Assembly (NCBI GenBank): GCA_050084515.1
Contig: CM114272.1
Span: 50,654,001 to 50,718,000, forward strand
Length of the DNA stretch: 64,000 nucleotides
Direction: 5' to 3'
Source: Blasia pusilla
Lineage: Eukaryota; Marchantiophyta; Marchantiopsida; Blasiales
The notes under the pieces were generated by a model, which made no database searches, had not been told where the DNA came from, and saw only the letters and a list, made by a program, of their open reading frames with translations. A program made the translations under genes and the position numbers. Position 1 is the first letter of the stretch, and every line of letters starts with the position of its first letter. Shown piece after piece: positions 1 to 10,353 of the stretch.

Positions 1-100
1 ACAAAGGAGTTAAATTAACACGTGTCTTAATAGGTAACTTAACTTATGTCTTTTCTCACTATCATTTTTCACCTGTGCATGGCACGGGCATTATGCTAGT
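1..100 (+). mobile_element. Helitron 3' terminus
   Basis: Positions 72-88 can fold into a 7-bp hairpin (CCTGTGC / GCACGGG with one G-T pair, 3-nt loop). Eleven bases after the hairpin comes CTAG at 96-99, followed by T. A GC-rich hairpin about 10-12 nt before a terminal CTRR, with insertion before T, is the established 3' end of Helitrons. The body of the element would lie left of the window, so coding capacity cannot be judged. The call rests only on this terminal signature. Confidence 0.5.
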
Positions 101-539
101 ATACTTATTATTTTGATTTGAAGTGCCCCTTGAGGTTTGATATTTTGATGGATGTAAGAAAGAAACCATGTTTGAATCTTGGGAGAGAGAGGAAGTGATC
201 ATAAAGACGAACAATTTTTTGGAGGAGTATTTTTGTAAGGAGTGGGGTGTTTATTAAAGGGTTACTACTTCTATTTCAAGGTCTTAAGAAGGAGAATTAG
301 AGGTTGTTGCAATGGCGAGAAAAGAGTGGAGGAGGGGGGTGTTTGTAAAGGGTCTTAAGCCCCAAAAATTTAACTGAATAAAAGAAAACTTTTAGAAAGA
401 GTATCCTTTTCATGTGTATTACGAGCATGGAACTAGTATGTTCTACCATTGACTTGTAGGGCATATGGTGATTTGATGTGGAAACCTCATACTCTCGTCC
501 GTCCCCTTTCTTCCCTACAAGGAGCCGAGGCTGCATTGG

Positions 540-1520
540 TTGGTGTCTTCCGTCGCAAGGAACGATTTATCCACCTAAAGGTAAAGAGCGGGAACGGATC
601 GCTAGGACTCAATGACAACACACTTGGGATATGGCATGGCATCCTTAGCATGCCATGCCATATGACAATGACATCCATCCATACACAATTAATGCATGTG
701 TAATCATATGTATGTATGCATGTTTGTATAGCACATGATGTGCTTAAAACTAGTATGCTCAAGAAATTGTGACTCATAATGACTAGTAGATTTGTGGCCT
801 TGGCCATCTCTACTCTCTTATGAGTCCCCTCTTTGCGGCCCTTCATACACTCCCAGTCTTTTTCCCATCATCTAACCTATCCACATGTCTTTCACACGAA
901 TTTGATAACTAATGCCCCCCTCTCATAGGGCCACACACTCATTTTTAAAACTTTTGTAGATGTGTGCTTGTTATTGTGTTTTTAAAATAATTTTCATATC
1001 AATTAAATTATTTAAATAAAATCCATTCAAAATTGGTATGGATTAGTTACTCCTCCTTGTGTTGTGTGACCCTTAATGCTACCTATGAAAAAAATAGACT
1101 TTGGACACGGACCAGGAAACCTCTACATACAATTTTTGTTTTCTCACTATCTAATGCACGTGTCTCTCAACTTCCCCCTCTCAAGGCCGCACAGTGCTTT
1201 GCTATGGGATCCTCCGACTCCCGTCCCTGCCCTTCGGCGAACACTGTTGGGACAGCACCCTTGCCGTATCCATGGTCTGAGCATTTCGCGCTATGTATAC
1301 ATGCATACATATACATACACACACACGATTCCACATGCATCAACTGCGCATCTATGGATGTCTGAGCCGTCTGGCGTGGCAACGGCTAAGGACGCCAGCT
1401 GCACGCACCGTATTCTATTTCCCTGTGAGTTGTCGCCGTCGCGCCGAGCCCTAGCGATCCGTTCCCGCTCTTCGCCTTTAGGTGGATGGATCGTCAAAAG
1501 ACATCCACCACCACTGCCTT
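540..1520. repeat. Imperfect inverted repeat upstream of the LRAT gene
   Basis: The reverse complement of about 543-735 matches about 1293-1500 on the + strand. Shared blocks include a CATGCATACATA stretch, CTAAGGA(T/C)GCCA, a CTAGCGATCCGTTCCCGCTC block and CTTTAGGTGGAT, in the same order. The arms are roughly 200 bp and diverged, and the spacer is about 550 bp. The left arm also contains a perfect 13-bp palindrome (629-641 with 651-663, 9-nt loop). It could be a foldback/MITE remnant or a local inverted duplication. No protein is recognised here. Confidence 0.55.
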
Positions 1521-1789
1521 CGGGAACTGCAGTCGGTGAAATCAGTGTGTAGCGTCGAAGAGGAAACGTAGTGGAGATTTTATATCTGAAGGGCGAATCT
1601 GTATCTTTTGGTTGCTTAAGCATTCGGCGTGTAAGATTGAGGTGGGTGCAAGGAAGAACGCGGGCAGTGGGTATTATAGCTCAACGTGTGGTGCCGACGA
1701 ACGCAGCAGCGTCGAGTGCGTTGTTGTGCGCGTTGGCGCTGCACAGGGCGTCGAGCGGAAAAACTTTCGACGATTGCAGGAGAGGAGGA

Positions 1790-3443
1790 ATGGGTGTCTT
1801 GTCGAACAAAGTGCGGAAGGAGGATTTGCTGCCTGGGGATCACATCTATTCGTGGCGGTCGGCTTACACCTACGCCCATCACGGTACGTCTATGTGGATT
1901 GGAAGGCAGGGTTTAGTATTACGTAGACAGAGACCGCGTACTAGCTACCGCTTGGGTCGAAGAAATGTGGATAGGAACGATCCATTATCCCCTTGGTGAT
2001 AGACGAATTACATTTGCGTTGCCGGTTTTGTAAGCGTGACAGGGAACGATTCCTTGCATATGAATCCTTACCACTCTCAGTTACCTCCTATAAGTTCACA
2101 ATTGCGTTTTCAATGGGAAAGGTTCGGGGGATCAGTCACTCGGAACACCGTTTGGATTACTTACCGCAGCTCGCTTTTGGAAACGTTCTTTCGATTTGGC
2201 GACCCTTCCTACATGGTCTCGCTTCCAATTTTGCAATGTTTTAGGGTCAAAGGTCCGACTGGGTCTTCTTTAAGCCTGCGTTCGAAATTAGCGAGGGGAG
2301 CGTGGCGAACACGGTCAAGTGTGAGAACGGATTTCGCAGACCCGTTTCGTGAGGAATTATTCAAGTGACTCGCGAGCCCACGGCTGATCTGCTCCTACTT
2401 TTGACCTGTTTCCAGAGACCTCGCCCGTACGTTGGCTGAATAGGTCGGAATTACCTTCACACTCCGCGAGGTAGGTTTGTGTAAAGGAAGGCAAGACGAA
2501 GACGGCGTTGTTTCTTTGCAGCCTGCAGCGATCAGTTGATATTCTGACTAAAATTGTGCTTACCATTGAGATGTGGCTACCAGAGGCACGTCGTTGAATC
2601 TCAAGAATGGAATGGAAATTTGGGTCTGCAGGGATATACAATGGGAATGACAGAGTTATCCACTTCACGAGGGGTCGAAACGAGGAGCTTGGGACTGGAA
2701 ATGCTTATCTGGATGTGGTATTTGCAAGCTCTAGGCCCGATTCAACCGCAGCGATCTGTCCAGATTGTGGCCTGCACGGGGAGAGCAACGGAGTTGTTTC
2801 TTCATGTCTCAAATGCTTCTTAGCCGGTTTTCCTCTGTATCGTTTCGAATATGGAGAGAGCACTCTGACATTTTTGGTTAAGGTGAGAGGAGGAACTTGC
2901 ACTTTGGCAGAGGCTGATTCGATGGACCTGGTGCTTCACCGATCAAACTATCTCCTCAACAATGGCTTTGGATGCTACCACCTATTTCACAACAACTGCG
3001 AGGACTTCGCTATCTACTGCAAAACAGGACTACTTGTAGTGGATAGGAATCTTATTGGCAGGAGTGGGCAGGCTGCTTCAGTTTTTGGGGCCCCGTTTGC
3101 TGCGGTGATATCATCTCCTCTCAGATTTATGATGGCCAATCCATGGGGTGCAGCGGCGGTATCAGCAGGAGTATACATTTTCTGTCGTTACGCCACGGAC
3201 ATCGGAATTCGGAAGGACGTAGCCAAGGTTGCTGTGGAAGACTTGGCTGTGAATCTCGGATGGTCTCAAGGTGCTCCGCGAGGATCTGCCCTTGGCCAGA
3301 CGTGTAGTGCTCCGATTGATGAACTGCCAGCTGCCGCCTGTTCTAGTGCTCAAGCTCCTCCTCTACTTGGGACTGACGTACCCGCGGAGTCGTCTAATTC
3401 TCAAGTTGTTAACCCGATAGCTTCCCCGCCTTCCCCGTTGTAG
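1790..3443 (+). CDS. LRAT / NC-domain-containing protein (two exons)
   Basis: Exon 1 is 1790-1883 and exon 2 is 2632-3443, giving 301 aa. The 748-nt intron begins GTACGT and ends TGCAG, and the split Gly codon joins cleanly. The N-terminus (MGVLSNKVRKEDLLPGDHIY) is the usual start of the plant family, so an ATG at 2607 lies inside the intron and is not the start. The LRAT/NlpC-P60-type domain covers about residues 10-150. The AHHG motif (30-31) and His42 in VIHF supply the histidines, and Cys154 in NNCEDFA is the expected nucleophile. A long C-terminal part (GRSGQA, ATDIG, VEDLAVNLGW) is typical of plant members and includes a hydrophobic stretch near 190-210. The last 60 residues are Ser/Pro/Ala-rich and variable. 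Family members are thiol acyltransferase/phospholipase-like enzymes; the substrate of the plant proteins is not known to me. The reading frame is intact. Confidence 0.88.
1884..2631 (+). other. Intron of the LRAT/NC-domain gene
   Basis: The donor is G|GTACGT at 1884 and the acceptor is CTGCAG ending at 2631. Joining the flanking exons restores HHG-IYNG, the conserved block around the first active-site His. Several ORFs lie inside the intron but resemble nothing, so they are treated as chance. Confidence 0.8.
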
Positions 3444-6400
3444 GCGTAGCTCGCAAGCCGGCCTCTTATTCCCCGAAGAGCCCGCTGAGGAGGTGCAGCA
3501 CCCGCCCAGTGCTCCAACTGCATGTTCAGTCGGGATGACTTGTGTTTGCAATTGAAGGTGATTTTAAGAGCTTAGGGTCGACATTTGTCAGATGCAAAAG
3601 CCAGGCTTTAGTGAGGGCTTGACTTTACATGCAAATCAACCGTTTCATTTTGTAACATTTGTCACACAGCCCGCTTGCTTCTTGAGTTCCAACACGCTCA
3701 AAAGGACGCTGTTCGCAGGTGGACTTTTGATTAGAAAGTAGACTCCCTTTTCAAAATCTGGAACTTAGCATTAACTCGATTGACGGAGGTCCGGAGACTG
3801 AAGCAGTGTGCCCTGGTTTCTGTAAACTACGTAAAATCAATCTAATCATAGTATACATTATTTTTGTCGAGTGGAAATTTTCTTGTCCATACGAGTGGCA
3901 TCAACTGGAAGATAACTCGTTAGAAAGTCCCCATGGTAGACGACAAAATTACGTTCTTGTCTGATCTGTGGACGAATTACGTGTCCGTGATTGTACATAT
4001 AATCCAATTTTCTCACTTTTCTTCGATGGCGACAGCATTTCGTGGCTTGCCATCTGTGATAGGTAAATGGAAGTGGTCGTTTCGTAGTAGGAACTACTCC
4101 CCTTTATGTTGCCCCACATGATTGGTTGTAGATCTGATTGCATCAAGTTTGTTACTCATGAGTGCTTACCTTCCCAGATACGAAACAAAATTTCAAATTT
4201 GATGTGACTGAGTGCTGTTAGCCTTCCCAGATATGAGCCAAATTTGAAGCTTGATGTGTCAGTGGTTATGCTGTGGTCGTGAGTCGAGTGGTGGCGTCGG
4301 ATGAGAGGAGTATCCATCTCCTAATCTTAGGGTAGAGACATGTCCACGAGCCCCGCGGGCTCTCCGTTGGATTGATGATTTCCTGCTGTACACCGGGGAA
4401 ATTAGCACTATCGAACATGTCACCTACTTTTTCTCTCGAATGAATATACTGAGGAGTCTTACGAGCCTGTGACGATCAAGGTGATATCAGAAGTGGAGGA
4501 TGTAGACAATGGCGCACCTGCACGCCGCACGGCTTCTGGTGAATAATCGGATTTCCGAACGAAAGATACGGAAGAAAAGATGAGGTATTGGAATCATGAG
4601 TAATAGTCGGAAAACACAATAGCCCTGGCAAAATTCAGAGATAGTGTATAAGAGAAACTGGCTCGGTTGATTCTACAGACATGCCCTGGTGACACGGTGT
4701 GGAAATTGTACTTGGACCACTTTCTCCTCCTAGTTTAATATTCGCAAAAAGGGTGAATAATCGTAGGGGCGGTGCACATGGTACGGAGAGCTGTCTACAA
4801 CACTCCTATGACGTTTCTCCGTCATGGATTTCAACCCTTTACTACGACCACCGATTGAGTTCATGTGAGTACAGAGTTCAAATGTCTTCAGTTGCGAGCC
4901 TAACTCTTAACAACTAGGCTTTGACACAACCGCAAGACTTTCGGTCTGTACACGGATTGCAGTGTGTTGCAATCCCCTTCTCAGGCAGAGAGTTAGCTTG
5001 ACATCTAGGCTAATTATTTCCAGAATGAAAACAACAAAGAGCCTCATGGCAGAAACAGGATTCAGGATGTCAGATCTAAATGATAGCTCGATCAGTAGAA
5101 AAAACATTGACAGGGTTGTAGAACAGGGGGAAGGGGGAAAGTATACGACAGCCAAAGTATCTGAGCATCTGAGACGTATTTGCTTGACTGTTTCTGTCAT
5201 TTGGAATCTGAAACTTGGCAGCTAAATTGATTACTCCACCAATCTCTTCAATGTGAGAGTCTCTCCATCTAAAACGTGCTCTGTATACGGGACTAGAAAA
5301 CGGAGCAATAGGTAGGCATTACTGATTGCCCCCAACGTCACCAGTTCAGCCACCAGTTCTCGGTTTAAGTCAGGTGGATTGCAGCTCGTTCAAGTTTCGT
5401 CACTTGAACATAAGCTATGCGAAATTTTGACTGTATTTCAACCGATCATTAGAATTAGGTGGCTCCACAATTACACCTTTAGACATCCTTCCGCTTGGAA
5501 GCAGCAAAGAATTCTCTCAAAAGAGCGGTCGGTCAAGACAATCGCATTTCATTCAGGCGTTACTTTGCGGAGAAGTCGGCAGATAGATTGAGCATCCACG
5601 CACAAGCACAATGAGGTACGACACATGATGTCAACCTCTCATACCGTATCAGGAGAAAGAATTGAATTTTTTTCCGAAGAGGCAAACAAAACGTTATTGG
5701 TGAAGTATTTTCTCAATAACCAAAAGTTATATCAAGAAGAGAGAACTTTATTAGGAAAAACAAAGGCCAGTTATGGCTCCTGCTATCAACGGAGCCTGTC
5801 ACGCTCTTGCGTATCCCTCTTTGTTACAATCAGTACCTACGGGACAACTTCATCTGAGCTTCAAACTTTGACAAACACCTCCATATTGGTTCGTGGATAC
5901 AGCTTCCCTAGGGCTTGGGCACACCTATGAGAAACTGCCAGTCAGAGACATTCGTTCTATGGATACACAGAAATGTTTGATATTCTGCAAGTGGCACAAC
6001 TTTCAAATCTGCACCTTCTCGTGATGAGACAGGCAAACTAGGTTTTCTCCCTAGTACAGATTTGAACTTCCATCCCCATAATCTGGAGTTAGTCGATACA
6101 GCGGTGAATCACCTGCGAACGCAAAAATTGCCGCACTCGGTTCAGGTCAGAGTCCACCAGTTAGAGCTCCTAAGGATACAACTTTTCCGTTGGACTCTTC
6201 GTGACGATTGAACAATTTTGCTCCTCATGGATGAATGTTCTACCATGAGTAGAAAATTAAGCTTCTTTGGAACCTTTGGGCTTAATTTCTCCTCAAGAAG
6301 TAACTTTATTCCTCTCGATGACAGTTCGCATCTTCCAGTTTACCTATTACAACAAAAAATTCCGCGCAGGAGTATGGTTAATTGTTCCTATCCGACTTCC

Positions 6401-6481
6401 CCATGGTTCTCAAACACTGCCATTTCTTCCCCGAAACAGATTGGCAAGAGTGAACACACCTCGAGAAATCGTGTTGCTTGC
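3444..6481. other. Intergenic; no gene recognised, small tandem duplication near 4160-4259
   Basis: No ORF here resembles a known protein and none has coherent codon structure. The only local structure I see is a diverged direct repeat: about 4160-4207 and 4211-4259 share CCTTCCCAGATA, CAAATTTGA and TTGATGTG. The first bases after 3443 probably include the 3' UTR of the LRAT gene. Confidence 0.5.
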
Positions 6482-6694
6482 TCACTTAGAGGTAGTGGCG
6501 GTGGGTGTGGTTTCCGTCTTGGCCTCGGTCTTGGCATCCTTCGGGGAGTCCTTTGTGGGGAGCTCTACCCCTGGCCATCCCTTGCACATGCACGCCTGCC
6601 CTGGAGGGATATTTTGGTACACACTAGGGACATGCTTTCCGCATCCGCCCCATGTAGTCAACTTACAGCTACCACACTTCACCGGGTAACACAT
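6482..6694 (-). CDS. Small conserved Cys-rich protein (70 aa)
   Basis: The frame starts ATG TGT TAC CCG and encodes 70 aa. Its N-terminal 45 residues match a small conserved plant/fungal family of unknown function. The key motifs are MCYPVKCGSCKLTTWGGCG, KHVPSVYQNIP and CMCKGWPGV. The paired cysteines (CGSC, GGCG, CMC) suggest metal binding or a disulfide-rich fold; that is inference. The tail is Lys/Thr/Glu-rich and looks disordered. A TATA-like TATATAT lies 130 bp upstream on the same strand. The larger opposite-strand frame over this region is low-complexity and I regard it as the shadow. No homologous neighbour or operon-like context is present. Confidence 0.75.
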   Translation of the reverse strand: MCYPVKCGSCKLTTWGGCGKHVPSVYQNIPPGQACMCKGWPGVELPTKDSPKDAKTEAKTETTPTATTSK

Positions 6695-6825
6695 CTTGGC
6701 CGACTCTTACTGCCCCGTCTCTCCACACTTTTGTGCACTGCAAACCTAAAAATCAGAAGGAAGTCAAATCCTCAAACACAGCTTGCAGTCCTAGCAGGAT
6801 CTTCTGGCAGCGTTGCTCTGCCGAC

Positions 6826-6832
6826 ATATATA
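6826..6832 (-). promoter_or_regulatory. Putative TATA box for the Cys-rich protein gene
   Basis: On the minus strand the sequence reads CTATATATG, about 132-138 bp upstream of the ATG at 6694. This spacing would give a 5' UTR near 100 nt. The assignment rests on motif and position only. Confidence 0.45.
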
Positions 6833-8417
6833 GGAACTTCGAGAATAAGCCACCAACCAAACAATCCGTATCGCTCGAGAAGTGCTTACGAAGTCAGCTC
6901 GATGCCATCCCTGTCCAGACTCCACTCAGATGACTCGGATCCTGTGATTGCCGCAGAACCGCCCTTTCCAGCTTTCCGGATCTCTGCTGCACAACTCCCT
7001 CGTCTGATTTTAGCACTCTGCTGCCATCACGCTGCTTCCCACGAGACTTCGCTTCCTTTTTACCGCTTAGTTCCGGTTAACGCCTCCGGTAGAGAAAGGC
7101 CTGCTCCCCTTCTTTCCAAGTTCTAATATTGGAATCTTTCACGTCCCGTAAAGTCGTGACCTGGTCATCGTCGGATGGGATCGAGGGCACGCCCAGGTGT
7201 GCACAGATCGAGACGTGCACAGGGATTATTGTTGACGCCAAATTCGGCCCCAAGATTGACGCCACCTCAAACCCTACAACTTGTTTTAGACGCTTGTCGT
7301 TGTTAGAGCATATCTCCATCGGACGGTCCATAATCTTTTGCCGGAGTTTAGTGATTTCCAAAGAGAGTCTTTGGTTTTATGAGGCAGTCCTTGGTTTTCT
7401 TGAGCCCAAGAAATGATTTGCGAGCTCCACAACCTGTTGGAGCCGGTAGAAATTTGAAAAAATTGGTCCTTCTGGTTCCAGTTCTAGCCATTTTTGTCGC
7501 TTTCTGTTTGGATCCATTCCATCCATGGACGACAGGGTGACAAATAGTTTCTTGCGAGGCCTTCTGGTAGCCGGGTCCCATGAGGCAGGAAGAATCTGAA
7601 CTTTTTTGATACTCCTCAATTCGATGCAGGAAGAATTTCTACCCCTCCAGCACCTTCGCTTTTTTCAAAAACTGGAATAATTCATTTCCGCACAAGAATT
7701 TTGACGCACAAAGAAGTGGGACTTTCTCGACGCTCCTCAATTCGACGCAGGAAGAAATTGGAGGAAGAAATTGGACGCAAGAAGAATTTTGACGCCTCCA
7801 GCACCTTCGCTTTGCTCTCCTAACCATCGGGATGAGGTAAACAGTGACACATCTGCAGCAAGGGGAGGGCGTCACAGGGAGTCCTTGGTTTCCTTGGTTT
7901 TTTCCTCCTGATCCAGTTGCCAAGCAGATAATTCCCATTCTTCCAGATCCAATTTCTTGAGCCGAACAATCAAAATCACGAATTCAAATGAAAGAGATCT
8001 CCAAATGCCTACCCTCCAATTACGTCTTCGTTTCTACTCCCACTTTGTCACTCTGAGATATAATTTTCTCATCAATGCCTTCGAATGACAGTAATCTACA
8101 TTAATCTACTCTGGGACAAATGTGTCGAGCGATTGTCCGTTGGCACTGTGACTTGGGGAATGGCTGAATAGTGTTCCGGTGTGCTTGCTCATTCTCTTCT
8201 TTTCTTTCGCCTTCCAAGTTGAGGCAGGAAGAAAAATCAGAGGTCGGTCTTCAGAGAGAGCTTCCTGAAGCTCGCAGCATCAGACTTGAGGGAAGTGGAA
8301 TTTAAATGTTGTCTGGGATCAGCTGATTCCCTCACACAATCAAATAGCGTGAAGCTCATCCCTACCATATCGAGAATGTAGACATGGACACCTTCCCCAG
8401 AGCGTGGACGCACTTAC
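6833..8417. other. Intergenic with diverged direct repeats (7609-7660 and 7731-7813)
   Basis: Two segments share CTCCTCAATTCGA(T/C)GCAGGAAGAA and CCTCCAGCACCTTCGCTTT, separated by about 70 bp, and look like an old local duplication. A CCTTGGTTTTCTTG-like motif also recurs near 7385 and 7885. The ORFs in this stretch are short, overlap on both strands and resemble nothing I know. Confidence 0.4.
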
Positions 8418-8759
8418 AGTTTGATCACCACGACGTTCAACATTTATCTCGATCACTTCCTCCGGATCATAGTTGTTGCCAGTAACAAAAGGCCCCAAAG
8501 CTGAGATAATTTTTCGGGGTCTCCAATTTCCTCTATGGAGGCTTTGGGCTTATTTGTGAGACGTACCATCGGCGATGCCACCTCTTGGATGGCGCCTTGC
8601 TTCGAATCTGCAAACTTCACCTCAACCCATGGTTCCACGCACTTGGGTTGACAATAATTTCTCGAGAGAATGTTGGCAACCCGCTCTTGCTTCCATGTCG
8701 GAGGGAGGAAAAATTCATACGGTTGCACATTTCTTGACATTCACGCCTGCCTCAGCCAT
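8418..8759 (-). pseudogene. PsbP-domain (PPD6-like) thylakoid-lumen protein exon, frameshifted
   Basis: The minus strand encodes EFFLPPTWKQERVANIL, NYCQPKCVEPWVEVKF and VASPMVRLTNKPKASIEEIG. These are characteristic of plant PsbP-domain proteins of the PPD6 / 20-kDa lumen protein type, including the paired Cys. The segment ends at a canonical donor, ACT|GTAAGTG (8411-8417), right after GDQT, where family members continue with a YYKY block. Two frameshifts break it. One lies between the upstream MAEAGVNVKK frame (from 8759) and the QPYEF frame. The other is in an A run after GDPEK, where one missing A would restore an ALGPFVTGNN block. I found neither the following exon on the minus strand down to 7.3 kb nor a transit-peptide exon upstream. 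It is a gene relic or a duplicated exon; homopolymer sequencing errors could explain the shifts but not the missing exons. Confidence 0.7.
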
Positions 8760-10353
8760 CTTCCTTTCCCTACACTCTAAAACCCTTCATCTCTATAGAA
8801 GACGAGTTTGCATATACATGGATATGAGCAACAACTATTGATGGTTTATTAAGGCGATTCCTTCCGAGAGAATATAAGATTTATGCACACGGCACGAGTT
8901 TCCATCCTAGGCTTGAAGTAATATAATTACCTACTCAATTCTAGATGGAATTAGAAAAGATCAGCTTGGGCTTCATAACCCTTACAACTCTGGCTTAACA
9001 GAAGTTTTCTTAGGGGAGAAGTGCTCCTACTCCATTCATCCTTCCAAAATGAACTGATGAATTGAACTTTCGAAGGCTCGTTTCACTAGGTAGTAGCTCT
9101 AGACAACAATCAAACCCAGAGAGAGTCCAAGGAGTGGTTACGCACTCGCATAACCACTCACGCTATTATGCATCAGCTACTACCTCTCAGATTCACACCT
9201 CACAATTCTCGCATTATTGGCAACAAACAACCGATGGAGGGGAAAGGAATGTTGCATGAAGATCGCGTCAGCGCCTGTAAGTTGCTGCAGATCAACTGTC
9301 CCTCAGATTTTGCATCTCACAGGTAGGCCACGGATCATCAGAGATTTATTGTGAGGGTAGTAGAAAGGACTCCTTACCGGCTCAAAGAGCAGGCATATCT
9401 TTCGTGGAAGCCCTAAACTTTACAAAATTGGGATCGATGGTGGAGACAGGCAAGTAAGATCCTACCTTCACCTCCCGCGCCATCGCATTTTCTTGTGTTG
9501 TAGACCAAAATCCCCCAGACGCCAGGGCAGTCGCTACCAGTAGGTAGGTACATTGAGTCGAAGATTCCCTCCTTCGGGACTCATGGTGCTGAAAGTTTGT
9601 GGGATGGAAATTGGTTAGTTTGGCTCAAGGGTGGCTGAAGTGGGTAGGGATTGAAAGCTTTCTGCTAATCGGTGTTGTGAGGCTACGTGCAGAGGTCTGA
9701 CATTAGCCTTCATCAAAGCAAAGAGTTTGATTCTTGTGTCACCTAGTGATGCACAATTTGGTTTGCTAAATGTTGAGTCCATTCCATGACAGTGGAATGA
9801 TGAATCACATCTCAGTTGACCTCTTGGACTGCAAGAATAACCCAAATCATTCCTCCCAGGAAAATAGAAAGAAACTTGAGAGAGAAACAGTCTCAAGTAA
9901 AACTTAGAAATTGAGTACTTTCTGTGAACCAAGAACAATACAACTCCTTCCACTATTTTGAATTCTTACCAGATGAGGACAACAAGTCGCTCCACTCACA
10001 AGGCCCTGGAGGAGGCCCGAATGACATATTTGTGGGATGACCTAATTAACGCTTATGTCTAGTTGAATGGTTAAGAGAATAAGACCTGCATAAGAGTAAG
10101 CCTAGTCTAAAGGTTAAGAGAATAAGAGCTGCATAAGAGTAACAATAAAATTTTCAATACTCTTTTTCTTGGAAAGTCATATTATTTCTCCAATCCATTT
10201 TTTCAAAAATAAAAGTTTCACCACTCTTTTTCTTGCCGTTGTAGGAAGGAAGTCATATGGACGAGGATTGTGTCATACTCAATTCTCAAGTACCAACGCA
10301 GAATGCTAAGCTGATTCCATGGACAACTTCAGAGATCCAAATTATGATTGCAT
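8760..10353. other. Intergenic; short direct repeat at about 10071-10142
   Basis: No recognisable gene. A unit of about 30 bp (GTTAAGAGAATAAGA followed by CTGCATAAGAGTAA) occurs twice in tandem around 10071-10101 and 10113-10142. A minus-strand frame of 112 aa at 9615-9953 resembles no family I know. Confidence 0.4.

Noticed and set aside
2607-2631. ATG at 2607 as start of the LRAT gene
   Set aside because: It lies upstream of the splice acceptor; using it would lose the conserved N-terminal exon with the first active-site His.
6218-7126. 302-aa + strand ORF
   Set aside because: Composition is low-complexity with no recognisable domain, and it lies antisense to the conserved 70-aa Cys-rich gene.
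9615-9953. 112-aa minus-strand ORF
   Set aside because: No motif or family resemblance, and no splice or promoter context.
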